Shown one piece after another: positions 33,955 to 64,000 of a stretch of DNA of 64,000 nt (its first letter is position 1; each line of letters starts with the position of its first letter). The stretch spans positions 795,284-859,283 of the forward strand of contig VZSF01001885.1 of assembly GCA_013398295.1 (NCBI GenBank). Reading direction: 5' to 3'. A model generated the notes under the pieces. It had not been told where the DNA came from. It made no database searches and saw only the letters and a list, made by a program, of their open reading frames with translations. Source of the stretch: Chionis minor (lineage: Eukaryota > Chordata > Aves > Charadriiformes > Chionididae). The position numbers and the translations under genes are program-made.

Positions 33955-34130
33955 GTCAGTCACTGGAACAGGTTCCTCCAGGAAGTGGTCACAGCACCAA
34001 GCCTGTCAGAGTTCAGGGAGCGTCTGGATGATGCTTCATCATACAGTTTGGTTTTAGGTAGTCCTGCGAAGAGCAGGCAGTTGGACCTGATGATCTTTAT
34101 GGGTCCCTTCCAACTTGAGACATTCTGTAA
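33955..34130 (+). mobile_element. CR1 LINE 3'-end fragment
   Basis: The stretch contains CACTGGAACAGGTTCCTCCA, GTTGGACCTGATGATC and GGGTCCCTTCCAACTTGAGA in the order of the CR1 3' end. It is a heavily 5'-truncated, old copy of about 175 bp; the terminal octamer repeats are largely lost. Confidence 0.88.
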
Positions 34131-35797
34131 GTATTTCAGCATTCTGCTCTTGAAATCAGCACTGAATACTGAGCACGAGTAAGCCAGCCATTAAAAGGTT
34201 TGACTTGGAAATTTCACTCCAGGATAAAAAACTTCATGGTAGCCTTTACGTATTCAGACTAGTACCTGCTAAGGGTGATGGGAATTCTATGACTTAAGAG
34301 TATGTGTGAAGTGGTTGATGTTAGAATGGTCTACAGCTAAATAGATTGTCTTGGCTGTTTTTAAACTGAGGCAGATCCCAATTTGCTATTTTTTGTTGAC
34401 ATAGGTGCTTCTATTTCCAGTATAAAAACCTCCATACATTAAGCTTTATTGCAGCCTTAGAAGTTAAAAGGGTGTTTTGGTTTTTTTCTCCTTCCTGTGT
34501 AGAGGGCAGTGCTATTTAAGTCAGGCACCCACCTGACTGTCTAGAAGCAATTTTTTAATAGTGTGGAATCTGGACTCTAGTAATTGCAGAACACATGACT
34601 TGCTGGCAGTAGATTATGGGCATGGAGGGATCAAATCGCCATCCTTGAACTTCTGGGGTCTATTACAGTGGAGGGCTGCTGATCTCTTGACAAGGGTCGA
34701 ATTTGCCCTGGAGCATGTGTGTCTGCACTAAAAGTCTCACACCAAGAGAATTTGGCTGAAGCAGTTACTCCAAGCTTCCATTTGAGCTGCCTTTCACAGC
34801 GTAAAGGTGTTCAGGTGGAATAAGACTATTTTTGAACGGCAAGTCAACTACATAATCAGAAAAGACAAAGAGGGTTAGCAATAGTAGTTAAGCACGAGTT
34901 AAGTAAGAATGCTGACTAATCAAAATTTTAAGAGGGTGCAATTTTATATAAGATGACCTAGATACATCAGTGTATTTTTTTTTTTTCATGGAAGCCATGT
35001 TCAAGACCTACAGTTTCACTTAAAACAATTTCTCTTGGTAATGAAGATAGCCATATAGGCCCTGTTAAGCCTGTGGTTCACAAATCCACTTAGTGTTAGT
35101 CTCAGCTGCAAAAATTAGTATGGAGAAAATGTGTATAAATCTTATGTATCATGTGGCAGTCAAGTACGCTTCCTGTAACATCCCTAACCTGCTTACTAAA
35201 AACAACTTCCATGCAATAATGTTTACTGTAAAGAAGTGATCAACAGGCACTGTCAAGCAAAGGGGAGTCTCATCTTCAAGTATGAGGTTAACACTCACTA
35301 AATTCACAATTTTGAGAATTTTACAAGAATGCAGAGGAGAAATACATGTGACTAGTTTCTTAACTCTGTCTAACCACCTCTTTTGGATCCTTTGAACAGG
35401 TACTTGCCTGCGATTAAGAGGCATGTACTCTCATTGAGGTAATCGAGCACCGAGATGATTCTGTCCTGGAAGAGACCTGTGTTCTTACAAGGATGTCCTA
35501 CTCCATAGGCTGCTAATAAAGTCTTTTTTCCAAAGCAGTGCAACTAATACCCACTTGTATTGACAGGTGAAAAAAGTGGGTGGGGTGCTGGTTATTTTTG
35601 TCAAGCTGTCAATGAGAATGTGTGGCCTTGCCAGAGCCAGAAAATACATGCCCCAATCCCAATAATAAGAAAAAACCCCTCTTTTCTTGCACTGTTTTCC
35701 ATCACTTGTTTCCTTGAATCATCCTTTGTCATTGCTCTGCTGCTTCCTTCTCCACTCCTGGGTTTGTAAGTGCAAATCAGACACACAGTGACTTGGA
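34131..35797. other. intergenic DNA in the RPS6/DENND4C convergent gap
   Basis: No exon, RNA gene or named repeat was recognised. A T-run lies at about 34975-34986, and the base composition is ordinary AT-rich. Confidence 0.55.
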
Positions 35798-36990
35798 ATC
35801 CATCACAGAACAGTCCAGGTTGGAAGGGACCTTGAGTGATCATCCAGTGCAACCCTTCATGATGAAGAGAGCCTGCCCGGTCAGGTTTTGAAAACCTCCA
35901 CTGACGAGGAATCTACCATGTCCCTGGGGATGTTGTTAGGGTGATTGTTCCCACTAAAAAAAGTATATATAAACAAAACCTCTCCTGGTACAACTTGGAC
36001 CTGTTGCCCCAGGTCTTTTCCATGTGGCTCCCTGTGAAGCGAGAGCCTCTGTCCTCTCTGTAGCTGCCCTTTAAGTGTGTGATAGCATCTCCGCCGAGTC
36101 TTCTGGGTGAAAAGACCTAAGTCTTTCAGGCTTCCCTCATGGAGCAGTCTGTCTAGCCCTTTGATAATCTTTGTGGCACTCCTTTGGGCCCTCTCCATCT
36201 TTCTTGAGCTGTGGGGCCCAGAACCAGACCCAGTACCCCAGGTATGGCCTGACCAGCGCTGAGTAGAGTGGGATGATCGCATCTAGTCCCAGGCCTGGGG
36301 ATTCAGGATCCGATTTTCCTTGGTTCCTGCAGCAGCATACTGCTGGCTCACGCTCAGCTTGTCGTCCACCAGATCTGCTAGGGCCCTCTGGGCAAGGCTG
36401 CTGCCCAGCTACACAGATGGTAGCCTGTGCTGGGCTCTTTGGTTATGTTGTCCCAGACGCAGGACTTGGCAGTTGTCCTTGTTGAACATTCACACAGTTC
36501 TTGCTAGCTCACCCTTCCAGCCTGTCCAGGCCTCTGTAAGATGGCTCTCCCTTCCAGCATGTCCCCCCCCCACCACCCAGTTTAGTGACATCAGCAAACT
36601 TGTGATGGTGCTTTCCGTCCCATCCTCCATGTCATTTTTGACGCTGTAGAACATCACGGGTCCTACTATTGATCCATGGAGGACCCCGCTTATGACAGGC
36701 TGCCAGCCTGAGTAAAAGCCATTGATCACCACCTCCGAGCATGGCCTGTGAGGCGACTCCCTGCCCATCTCACAGACTGCCCATTCAGTCTCTACTTGCC
36801 ACTTTGTCCAGGAGAAGGCAGCGGGAGCCCGTGTGGAATGCTGTGCTGAAGTACAGCTGAACAACTGCTTTTGCCACGGTGATGGACGTGATTTTGTGGT
36901 AGCAGGTGATGGAGTCTGAACTGAGTGATCTATCTGCCTTTGGTAAAATCTGTACTGGACTTTCCCAGTCACCTGCTTTCACCATGGCTT
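35798..36990 (-). mobile_element. CR1 LINE fragment, old and degenerate
   Basis: Read on the minus strand, the block carries the CR1 C-terminal coding region and 3' UTR. Translated pieces resemble the CR1 [10 protein letters not shown] and EGTECT segments, with many stops and frameshifts. The CR1-type 3' end (ATCACAGAACAGTCCAGGTT in plus orientation) is at the left. It is clearly more diverged than the CR1 at 5099-7747. The right boundary is approximate. Confidence 0.85.
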
Positions 36991-37649
36991 TAGGTCATGG
37001 ATGAATCAGAGCCCCAGTGCAGAAGAAGTTTAAAGGTGCCCTCTCTGCTCCTGCCCACTTCCTGACTTTACTATAGTTTTTTAAAAAAAAAAACAAACAC
37101 CCAAACCACCAAACTTTGCAAGGCTAGCAGCTGCAGGTCTCTCAACACCAGTTCACAATGTAATGACAAACAAGAAGTGCTACCTGGGAGCAGCGGCTTT
37201 TCCTTGAATTTAATAGCAGTTTCAGCAGAGTTTCTGCTCATCAAGGCCAAAGTTCTTCATCGAGCCTGAAGCTCAGCTGCAAACTCAGACACCTTAAGCT
37301 TCAGGGCAAGTAACAGGGACTCTTGGTCACAACCAGATGGGTTGCTATTTCATCTCTCCACAACCCAAGGAAACAGAACACACATAACATCTGCACCCGT
37401 AATCAGTTTTAATCGGAAAGGTCTGTCACGCTACAGAAAAAAAAGGGGGAAAAATGCTAAAGGAAGACACCTTGAGGAAACCTAAAGAAAACTGGCAGAA
37501 CATCTCTCTGAACTACTCTGGTAACCAGGCCAAGTCAGCCTCTGCTCCTGCCAGCGGCTGCCACCCATCCCCACAGAGCCACTGAGACCAGTAGGCAACC
37601 CTGGAGGTTTGGTAGTGTGAACCTCTGCTGAAGCAAGGCGGTGTCCAGT
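36991..37649. other. intergenic DNA between two CR1 fragments
   Basis: An A-run lies at 37082-37093. No gene was recognised. The stretch may include further eroded CR1 sequence near its right end. Confidence 0.45.
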
Positions 37650-38345
37650 CAGGTCTGAACATTTTATAAAGGATGGAGACTCCACAACCTTCCAGGCAAT
37701 CTATTCCAGTGTTTCACCACCCTCAGAGTTAGAACACTTACATGGATTTTCCTGTAGTTCAAGTTTGTGCCTGTTGCCTCTTCTGGCTCAGGGCACCACT
37801 AAGACTCTCGCTCTGTCTTCTCTAAGCCCCATCCACCCCATCAGATATTTAGACGCATGGATGAGATTCTCCCTCCCCCCTGACTCCAAGCTTTCTCCAG
37901 GCTGAACAGTGCCGGCTCTGTCAGCCTGCCCTTGTGTGACACATGCTCCAAGCCGAAAGCCTTTACCTTTGTAGCCCTTCACTGGAGTCATTCCAGGATG
38001 TCCAAGTCTTTCTTGTGTTGGTCAGCCCAGAATTGTCTCACCAGCAGTGAGCAGAGGGGAAAGATCACCTGCCTCCACCTCCTGGCAGCGCTCTGCCTCA
38101 TTCACCCCAGCACACAGTTGGCTTGCTTTGCTGTGAGGGCACTCTGCTGGCTCATGGTCAGGTTGGCATCCACCAAGAACCCTAGGTCTTTACCTGCCCG
38201 GCTGCTCTCCAGCCACTCTACCCCCAGCCTCCACTGGTGCATGAGGTTACTCCCACCCAGAGGCAGCACCTTTGTCTTTCCTTTGAGACCCCATTAGCTC
38301 CACCTTGGCAAGTTAACTAACTCTTCCTTTAGAATCCTAGAAATA
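37650..38345 (-). mobile_element. CR1 LINE fragment, very old
   Basis: In reverse orientation the order of segments matches the CR1 C-terminal coding part and 3' UTR. In plus orientation these include CTCCACAACCTTCCAGGCAA, then TTCTCCAGGCTGAACAGTGC, then CTGCTGGCTCATGGTCAGGT. It is highly diverged and has no usable frame. Confidence 0.8.
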
Positions 38346-39689
38346 CTTCGAGAGCCATCTATCCTCTTTGCAGACGGCAGAAGTTTGTCTCTGCAGAGCT
38401 GGGGAGAACTACCACTGATGAATATTCTGAGGGTAGGTAGCTCTGAAGACATGAAGGATCAGAGCTTCCCTTAAGCCAGCTCCTTCTGCTATTCCCGTCT
38501 ATCATCAGATGCCCTCGTTTCCCAGGTGATTTTGGTACAGGAGAGAGCAGTTCCTTCCTTCCTACAGCTTCAAACTCAAGCCCTGTGTTTGTGCTTCTTC
38601 AGGGACTCCTCAAATGCAAGTTTTTATTCCTGTCTGTTAGAGCCTCCCTCCTTCTGCCTTCTCTCTCAATAGGCCACACGAAAGGCAGCACAGTAGCAAG
38701 GCAGCACAGTATTTTTAGGAGGCAGCATGATTAAAAAGACAGCAGCGCCAAAAGCAGTCAGAGCAAAACAAGCCAAGTCACTGTGATGCTGACAAAGTAT
38801 AAAAGTCCAAAAGACTGACCGTGCCTGTGCACTCTACCTAAAAACATGAGTTTATAATGAATCTCCTCCACGAATTACCGGTTCGTGCTATGCGCATCAG
38901 TTTCTTCAGACAGAAAGGTCTTTAGGGCCTGGTATTCCTATTTTCAGTAACAGATTAATGAACTGACTGCCATGCAAGAGGCAGTTTTGAAGATACTCAG
39001 TCGTGAAGGCCTGAAGCAATTCACAGTAACTGGCAGCTTTCTACTGCTTAAATTTCATCCCAGCCTCACTCCTTTCCCTGCCCTGCCTCATTAAAAAAAA
39101 AAAAAATTAAAAATGTCTGGATAACGCATGTAAACCTCCAAGTATGTTAAGAGGCAGGAGGTCCACCAATGTCTATTTCAAGCTAGGGTGCAGCACTGCA
39201 AGCACTACCCTGTGCCCCCATTACAAAGCCACTGAGAAACCAGAACTTCTCAGAGCCTCTTACCAACCACTGATGCATGATGCCTTTCCTGGTCAGCAGA
39301 GAGCAGCAGCTCTCCCATCAGGGAGCCAGGGTCCACGACTTCCCTGCAAACAACATCTTCATGGATTCTGCATCCTTCCACTTGTTTTTCAGTGCTTCTT
39401 ACCTCCGCTAGTCCTCATGGCTTGCTTAAGGTGCCACAGGTCCATCCTCTCTCATGAACCACATCTCCAACAAGTGAATGCCACGTTTTCTCTTCCTCTC
39501 CCCTGCCCCAACTCCTCCCACTCTCTCCCACCATTCAGAAGTCAGTGAGGTACTATGAAACAATTCCCCAAAAAAGGGCAGTTGAAAGTCTCTGGTTTTG
39601 CCAAACTACAGGCTGAATTCGCACTTAAGATTAAATTCTATCAAGCAGGTAAATTCCAATTGCAAAGAAGCTGAACAATTGAAAATTTT
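38346..39689. other. intergenic DNA left of the DENND4C 3' end
   Basis: No exon was recognised. A short imperfect repeat of GGCAGCACAGTA occurs twice near 38685-38711, and an A-run lies at 39092-39105. Confidence 0.5.
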
Positions 39690-42600
39690 CACAGGATGCA
39701 TACATATTTTATTTTGGGAAATACATTAAAACTTGTTTCTTAGTCTAAGATATCTATACAGAATTCAGAATATGCAGAGTGCCCTTTTAAACTCAAGAAA
39801 CATTTGTCAAATGTACAAAAACATTAGAGAAACACTTGTTAATCAAAGCACAGTAAATGGATGCCATTTTTCAACAGTTCAAAACAGTCTCTAAACCAGT
39901 GCAAATTTTATTGCATTAAAGAAAACTTCCCAGCTCACTTAATAAATTCATAATTTATTCACACTACATCCTTTCATCCTCATTACAATACAGTTTATTT
40001 TAAGCTCCTAAAAGGAGTTTAATGTGCTTCTAAAAACAGCAAACAATCCCTTTTATTTGCACCATTGATTGATGCAGACTGAAAGAACAAAAAACCCCCA
40101 TCCGTTTCTTTCCTCATATGCATCACAATGTACAGCATGGTAGAATACAGAACTAGAGTCCAATTCAACCATTCAGTTTCACGACTTAAAAGTTACAAGG
40201 GTGTTTCTTTTTTAAAAAGGTCCATAATGAAAAGCTGATATACAGAAGGCACCTTAAGGTTTTTATTCATTAAAATAAAAAAAAAAACACCCCACTTTGT
40301 TGAAAATGTACAGTTATGCGAATAAGATGACCTGCTTACCATTTAATGAAATAAAGTTATCTGCATTGAAATAACTGTTGAATTAAGAGTTTTAAAAAGA
40401 GAAAACTACTGAGTGGATTCTTCAGTTACTTACATTTTAACAATTTGTTTTAAAAATAGAATTTCTATGATCTAATTTAATATACATTTTGAAAATATCC
40501 CCTATGTTGCAGCTATTCAAGGAAAGCAGTAAACTCAATGAAAGGTATATTCTTCTAGCTGCAGCAATACAGAAAGCCATTAATTCACAGTTAAAATGGA
40601 ATAGTATTACTCATTCACAAGTGCAATGTAGCTTGAGCTTAACCAATGTGAAATTCCACTAGGAACAAGACTAAGTTACTTGCAAAACAAATTAATTTAG
40701 TTTGAAATACATATACTAAATAAAATCTTTTCCATTAAAATTGTATTGTCTAAACTGGAGTTTATATATAAAATGTGAAGACAGGATATGACTACAAGTA
40801 ACATACAGATGCTTCTAGTAACATGTAAAAGCTGGTACCTATTACTGTGCCAATACAGCAGCCACATCATCCTCTTATACCTCTGGGGTTTTGAAAGTTG
40901 TTCTGTCTTGGTAATGTGCCCAAATACACTCATAATTCATAAAGACAGACTTTGCCACTTAGGAATTACAATTTTAAACCTGTAAGACCCCATTTGCTGT
41001 TTTAATTCTACAAAAAAATAGCTATTCTGATATTAGCACACAAGCTACATGTAACTGTTTTATAGCTGGGTGAAAGGTACAAGACAGTATACTCTCAGCA
41101 TAAGTGGCTGCAGTTCAACATCCTTAGGGCAACAATTCAAGGAAGTTTCTCTGTGATAACTGCAATTCCAACACAAACGTTCTAAGTTCCTGGCCTTGTC
41201 TGAAATTCATTAACAGCTTGCATCCACATATGTAATCAGTTTGGTTTACATGCTCACTTTACGCACACTTGCAGGTTTTGAAGTTAATACTGATCTGCAG
41301 CCATTTTCTTCACATTTTTATGTGAGAATTCCAAAATACAGACAGAAAAGCTGTCTCCTCCTGAGCACAGGCTGTTGAGCTACTAGAAAGTATTTGGAGG
41401 TAAGAGTTTTGCAAGCGAGCAAAATGCTACTTTTTCTGCTTACACTGAAAGGAAAACAGAAACAAGATCCAGCTTGTGCACACTCCTCCTTCACAACACT
41501 TTGTGCAGCTCACTCATGGATTATGGATTCAGATAAATTTGTATTACTAGGAGCGGGCTGTCAAACAAGTTAGAAGCATTTGTAGGTAACTAAGTCATTC
41601 CTATGTAGCCCAGAAAGTTCATGGTGTTCCTAACTTGCAGAGAAGAGCTTATTACGCCTTTAGTGCCCAATTTTCAGAAAGACAAAAGTGTTTGCAACGC
41701 ACTCACAAAAAATGTTTGAAGACTTTTTCCTGTTTATTTTTGGCCAGACTTTCAATCATACAATTATTGAGCCATGCTAAGCTATTTTATGCCACGCTCT
41801 TTTCTTATGCATGCTCACAGTTCCTTCCTCATTCCAATTAGGGAAGCCTACACCTCAGAAAGTTTGTGTAGGAAAACCTGCAGTCTCTACCTGTTTGTAG
41901 GAGGAGACCTAAAAGTCAAAGGAAGAACAGGAAGTGCCACCATGCATGTGAAAGAAGTGAAAGCAACAAGGAAAAAAACCACTCGGTTCTCAACTCCTTT
42001 CAAATTTTTGTGAACTTCCTCCCCGCTCCTTCCTCCCCCTCAAATCATCTCCTTAGATGAAAACTTAAAAAGCAAATTGCTTTCAGAAATTTCCCTTTTC
42101 ATTTGAACTACAGATTTCATTCAAGAACCTGCTGATTAGTTAGCTATTAAAAACGAGGCATTAAGAGAATCCAAATGAAAAAGAGTAAGTGCTTACTTTT
42201 GTCCTTCTATATTAAAAAATTAATTTTAATAGGCAGATTGAAGATCTCAAGTAATTCCATGCAGGACTTCTACCACTCTGAAATCCAGGTATATACAGCA
42301 GGAACAGAAGTTAATTTGTAGTGTACAGAAATGCCAATATGCAAGAGCAAATTGAAGCAAGTTTAATCCTGCAGCTGTCCTCTTCCTCTCAGGCTTTAGG
42401 GTGTTTTTTTTGTTTAGTGTATATACCTGGGGAAAGTCTAACATTTATCACTAGATGCTGTCACACAACCTGCTTTGCTGTTTTTTTTGCAACACTACTG
42501 CCTGATTAATCTGTATTTTCAGCAACAGATGGGAAGGTTGTTTTGAACTGAAGGCAATCTGTTTACAGTATTTAGCTTATAATAATATTATTTACAATGG

Positions 42601-44644
42601 TATAAAACAATTTGGATGTCACCAGTTATCTAAAATGGTACTCTCTGGACAGATTTTCTTTGCAATTTAATGAGCTGGGAGAATTTAAGAATAACTGAAA
42701 CTTGATTCCTTGCAAGTTGCATCACATAATCATACGGTTTGTCCATTCAATGCTCAAAAATTGTCTTTGTACAGCTGTGTGCTTAAGATCAATACAGAAT
42801 TATACAGGAAAATTTGCTGTTTTGATTTGTGGAAGTATTAAGTTGTTTGGATGAATGCTTCAGAGACTTTTACTTTAAAAGGATGGAACAACAAACATCA
42901 ATTATATCATAGGAGAAGAGAGGAAAATATGAAGAATCAAGCTCTCCATTGTGATGTAGGTCAGATATCTGCAAGCAACCATGCATAAGCCCAAAGAATA
43001 ATAATAAAAAAAGTTAGTGTGTGCCTTCTTGCTTTTAATTGTTGAGAAAGCACAATATTTTCATCAGGAGAAAAATCTGTCCAGGCAATATCCCCATATT
43101 AACTTAGGATCAGCACTTTTAAGACAAAATACAAGGAATTAGTCTATGATGCAAATGTATTTTCTCAAAAATAGTGCAAATCCTTTGTTTTAGCCTCATG
43201 AAAAAACAAAAATGGTTTTGTTGTTTCATGTAGAAGCTGTTCCAGACAGATCTTCATCCCTCATCATTTTCAAGAATGAAAATTATAAAGAAAGAGAGTA
43301 GTATGAATTAAATACATTCATACTCTGATGTGATTATAGTTTTAGCTATGCTTCTTTAACATGCTACAAATTTTACTCTTTTTTTCTCTAGGAATAATTC
43401 CATCAGAAAAGCCACACCATTAAATTTCAGCAAAAAACCTGGAATAAATCTTATCATATTCCTCAACTAATATTTAAAATGTTGACCAGTATTCCAGGCT
43501 GTTCTTGCCACGACTATGACTACTATAGTCAATTACATATGTGAGGTGAGGAAGTGTCTCATCTACTAGATGAATCCAAAGATCCAAAAGATGGATTCAT
43601 CTGTTCAGATGACACACTCAAGCACTTCTTTTGTGCTAATATACACTTTGAAGACCACATTTATAAATACTTTTTAATTGAAATATTAAATTTGGACTGT
43701 CAGTGCAAAATAATTAACCCACAGGTTACCAGGAAACCATGGGAGAGGATGATAGAGAATTCAAGGAAAAGACACTTTTTAAGCATACGTGCATACAGTA
43801 CGCTTTAGCATAATTTTTTCAGATACTATCTGTCTGACAAACCTTGTATTCATCCTAAGGCGATTTAAGCTTCCTATCTGATTTTTAGAAATCCATCCAT
43901 TTCTGAGCTGCGTCGTGTAGAAGCCCACCATTCTTTTGGGGAAAGCAGCAGTACGTTCATAGGATCTTTAATGTGTCAGATAGAGAATACAGGAAAACTG
44001 AGTGTAAGTTTCTGGTTTTTACAACTATAGACATAGGTTATGAAAGGTCAGCCAAAGATAATATGGAACACTGATTGGGACAAGGGTGAGGAGAAGGGTA
44101 GCAATTTTAGGTAACGTGATCTGACAACTGCATCGCAACTTCCCATTCAAAGACTCAAATATTTACATTCATACATATATACGGCACGCCAATAAAAAGA
44201 TCCCTCTTTAGGTAAAGGTCATTTTAAAGAAGTAGTGAGGAATCTAAGTATTCCATGGTAGGAAAGGCATTTCATTGAAATACACAAATATTAAGAAAGT
44301 GATGAACTATAGGCTGCTGCTTAACCATCACCTTTTTGAGCAACCTGATATTGCAGGGGAAAGATTTGGAGAAGGAGAAGGGGAAGTATATACAGGAAAA
44401 AAATCAGCAGATTAGTCACTGAAACCAACTCACTCTATTAATATAGTTCTAAAACATTTTAACGTACTTTACGCTGTGTCTCCTGAGATGAAAGACAAGA
44501 ACATCTACTGTAGCTCAATGAAATTGCTTTGACAAATTGCTCAATTACCACCTTTTGGGATTCAAAGTGTATATATCGCCATTCTCCTGGTTTGTTCACC
44601 TCTATTTTTGTCTCACTGAAGTTTAGCATGTGTCTTCTTCATTT
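39690..44644 (-). other. DENND4C: DENND4C 3' untranslated region
   Basis: A strongly AT-rich, ORF-poor block follows the DENND4C stop codon. Minus-strand AATAAA signals occur at 39708-39713 (taken as the distal end), 39907-39912, 39954-39959 and 39994-39999, with an internal one at 41733-41738. Four sense-strand Pumilio-type motifs (TGTANATA) lie at 42290-42297, 42589-42596, 44160-44167 and 44387-44394. The distal end is inferred from signals and composition; alternative polyadenylation is likely. Confidence 0.65.
39708..39713 (-). terminator. DENND4C: distal DENND4C polyadenylation signal (candidate)
   Basis: The plus strand reads TTTATT, giving AATAAA on the gene strand. It is the farthest of a cluster of such hexamers, at the point where AT-rich UTR-like sequence gives way to more mixed intergenic DNA. 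Confidence 0.5.

Positions 44645-64000
<19,356 letters not shown>

Noticed and set aside
36490..36972. Minus-strand open frame of 160 codons between RPS6 and DENND4C
   Set aside because: The translation matches decayed CR1 ORF2 segments in part, so it belongs to the CR1 fragment and is not a host gene.

Overview
This is vertebrate, almost certainly avian, nuclear DNA. Three multi-exon genes can be rebuilt from exon homology, GT-AG (and one GC-AG) junctions and matching intron phases. Their order and orientation match the ACER2 / RPS6 / DENND4C neighbourhood of vertebrate genomes (human 9p22, from memory). The bird call rests on several CR1 LINE copies with the diagnostic ATTCTATGATTCT tail and on an avian-type ERV LTR. 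That LTR family is, as far as I recall, abundant in birds outside the chicken lineage, so a non-galliform bird is my weak preference. No CRISPR array, operon, tRNA or rRNA was seen.

Layout. 1-7750 is intergenic: a non-coding stretch, a solo LTR (3401-3959) with an exact 5-bp target duplication, and a 2.6-kb degenerate CR1 (about 5099-7747). About 7772-28003 on the minus strand is ACER2, an alkaline ceramidase of 275 aa in six coding exons. Its candidate 3' UTR is about 3.1 kb, and a second solo LTR sits in intron 3. 28004-28640 is a GC-rich divergent promoter shared by ACER2 (leftward) and RPS6 (rightward). It carries an inverted CCAAT box, the palindrome TCTCGCGAGA, an ETS-type GGAAGT and a 5' TOP start. 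28641-33471 on the plus strand is RPS6, six exons and 249 aa, complete. 33.5-39.7 kb is a convergent intergenic gap with three CR1 fragments of different age. About 39690-63533 on the minus strand is the 3' half of DENND4C: 13 coding exons, 990 aa, the C-terminal part only, followed by a 3' UTR of about 4.9 kb. The DENN domains lie beyond the right edge. A young CR1 lies antisense in one of its introns.

The three genes do not form a pathway. RPS6 is a 40S ribosomal protein and mTOR/S6K target, ACER2 a Golgi ceramidase in sphingolipid turnover, and DENND4C a Rab10 exchange factor in vesicle traffic. The only visible link is the ACER2/RPS6 divergent promoter.

I found no sign of an undescribed biological system. 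The points most worth checking are the GC-AG intron in DENND4C, the two LTRs with target-site duplications, the CR1 tail next to the ACER2 polyadenylation signal, four Pumilio-type motifs in the DENND4C 3' UTR, and an LTR-like block at 51.9-52.5 kb. Splice coordinates were read by eye from the sequence; protein comparisons are from memory, with no database search.
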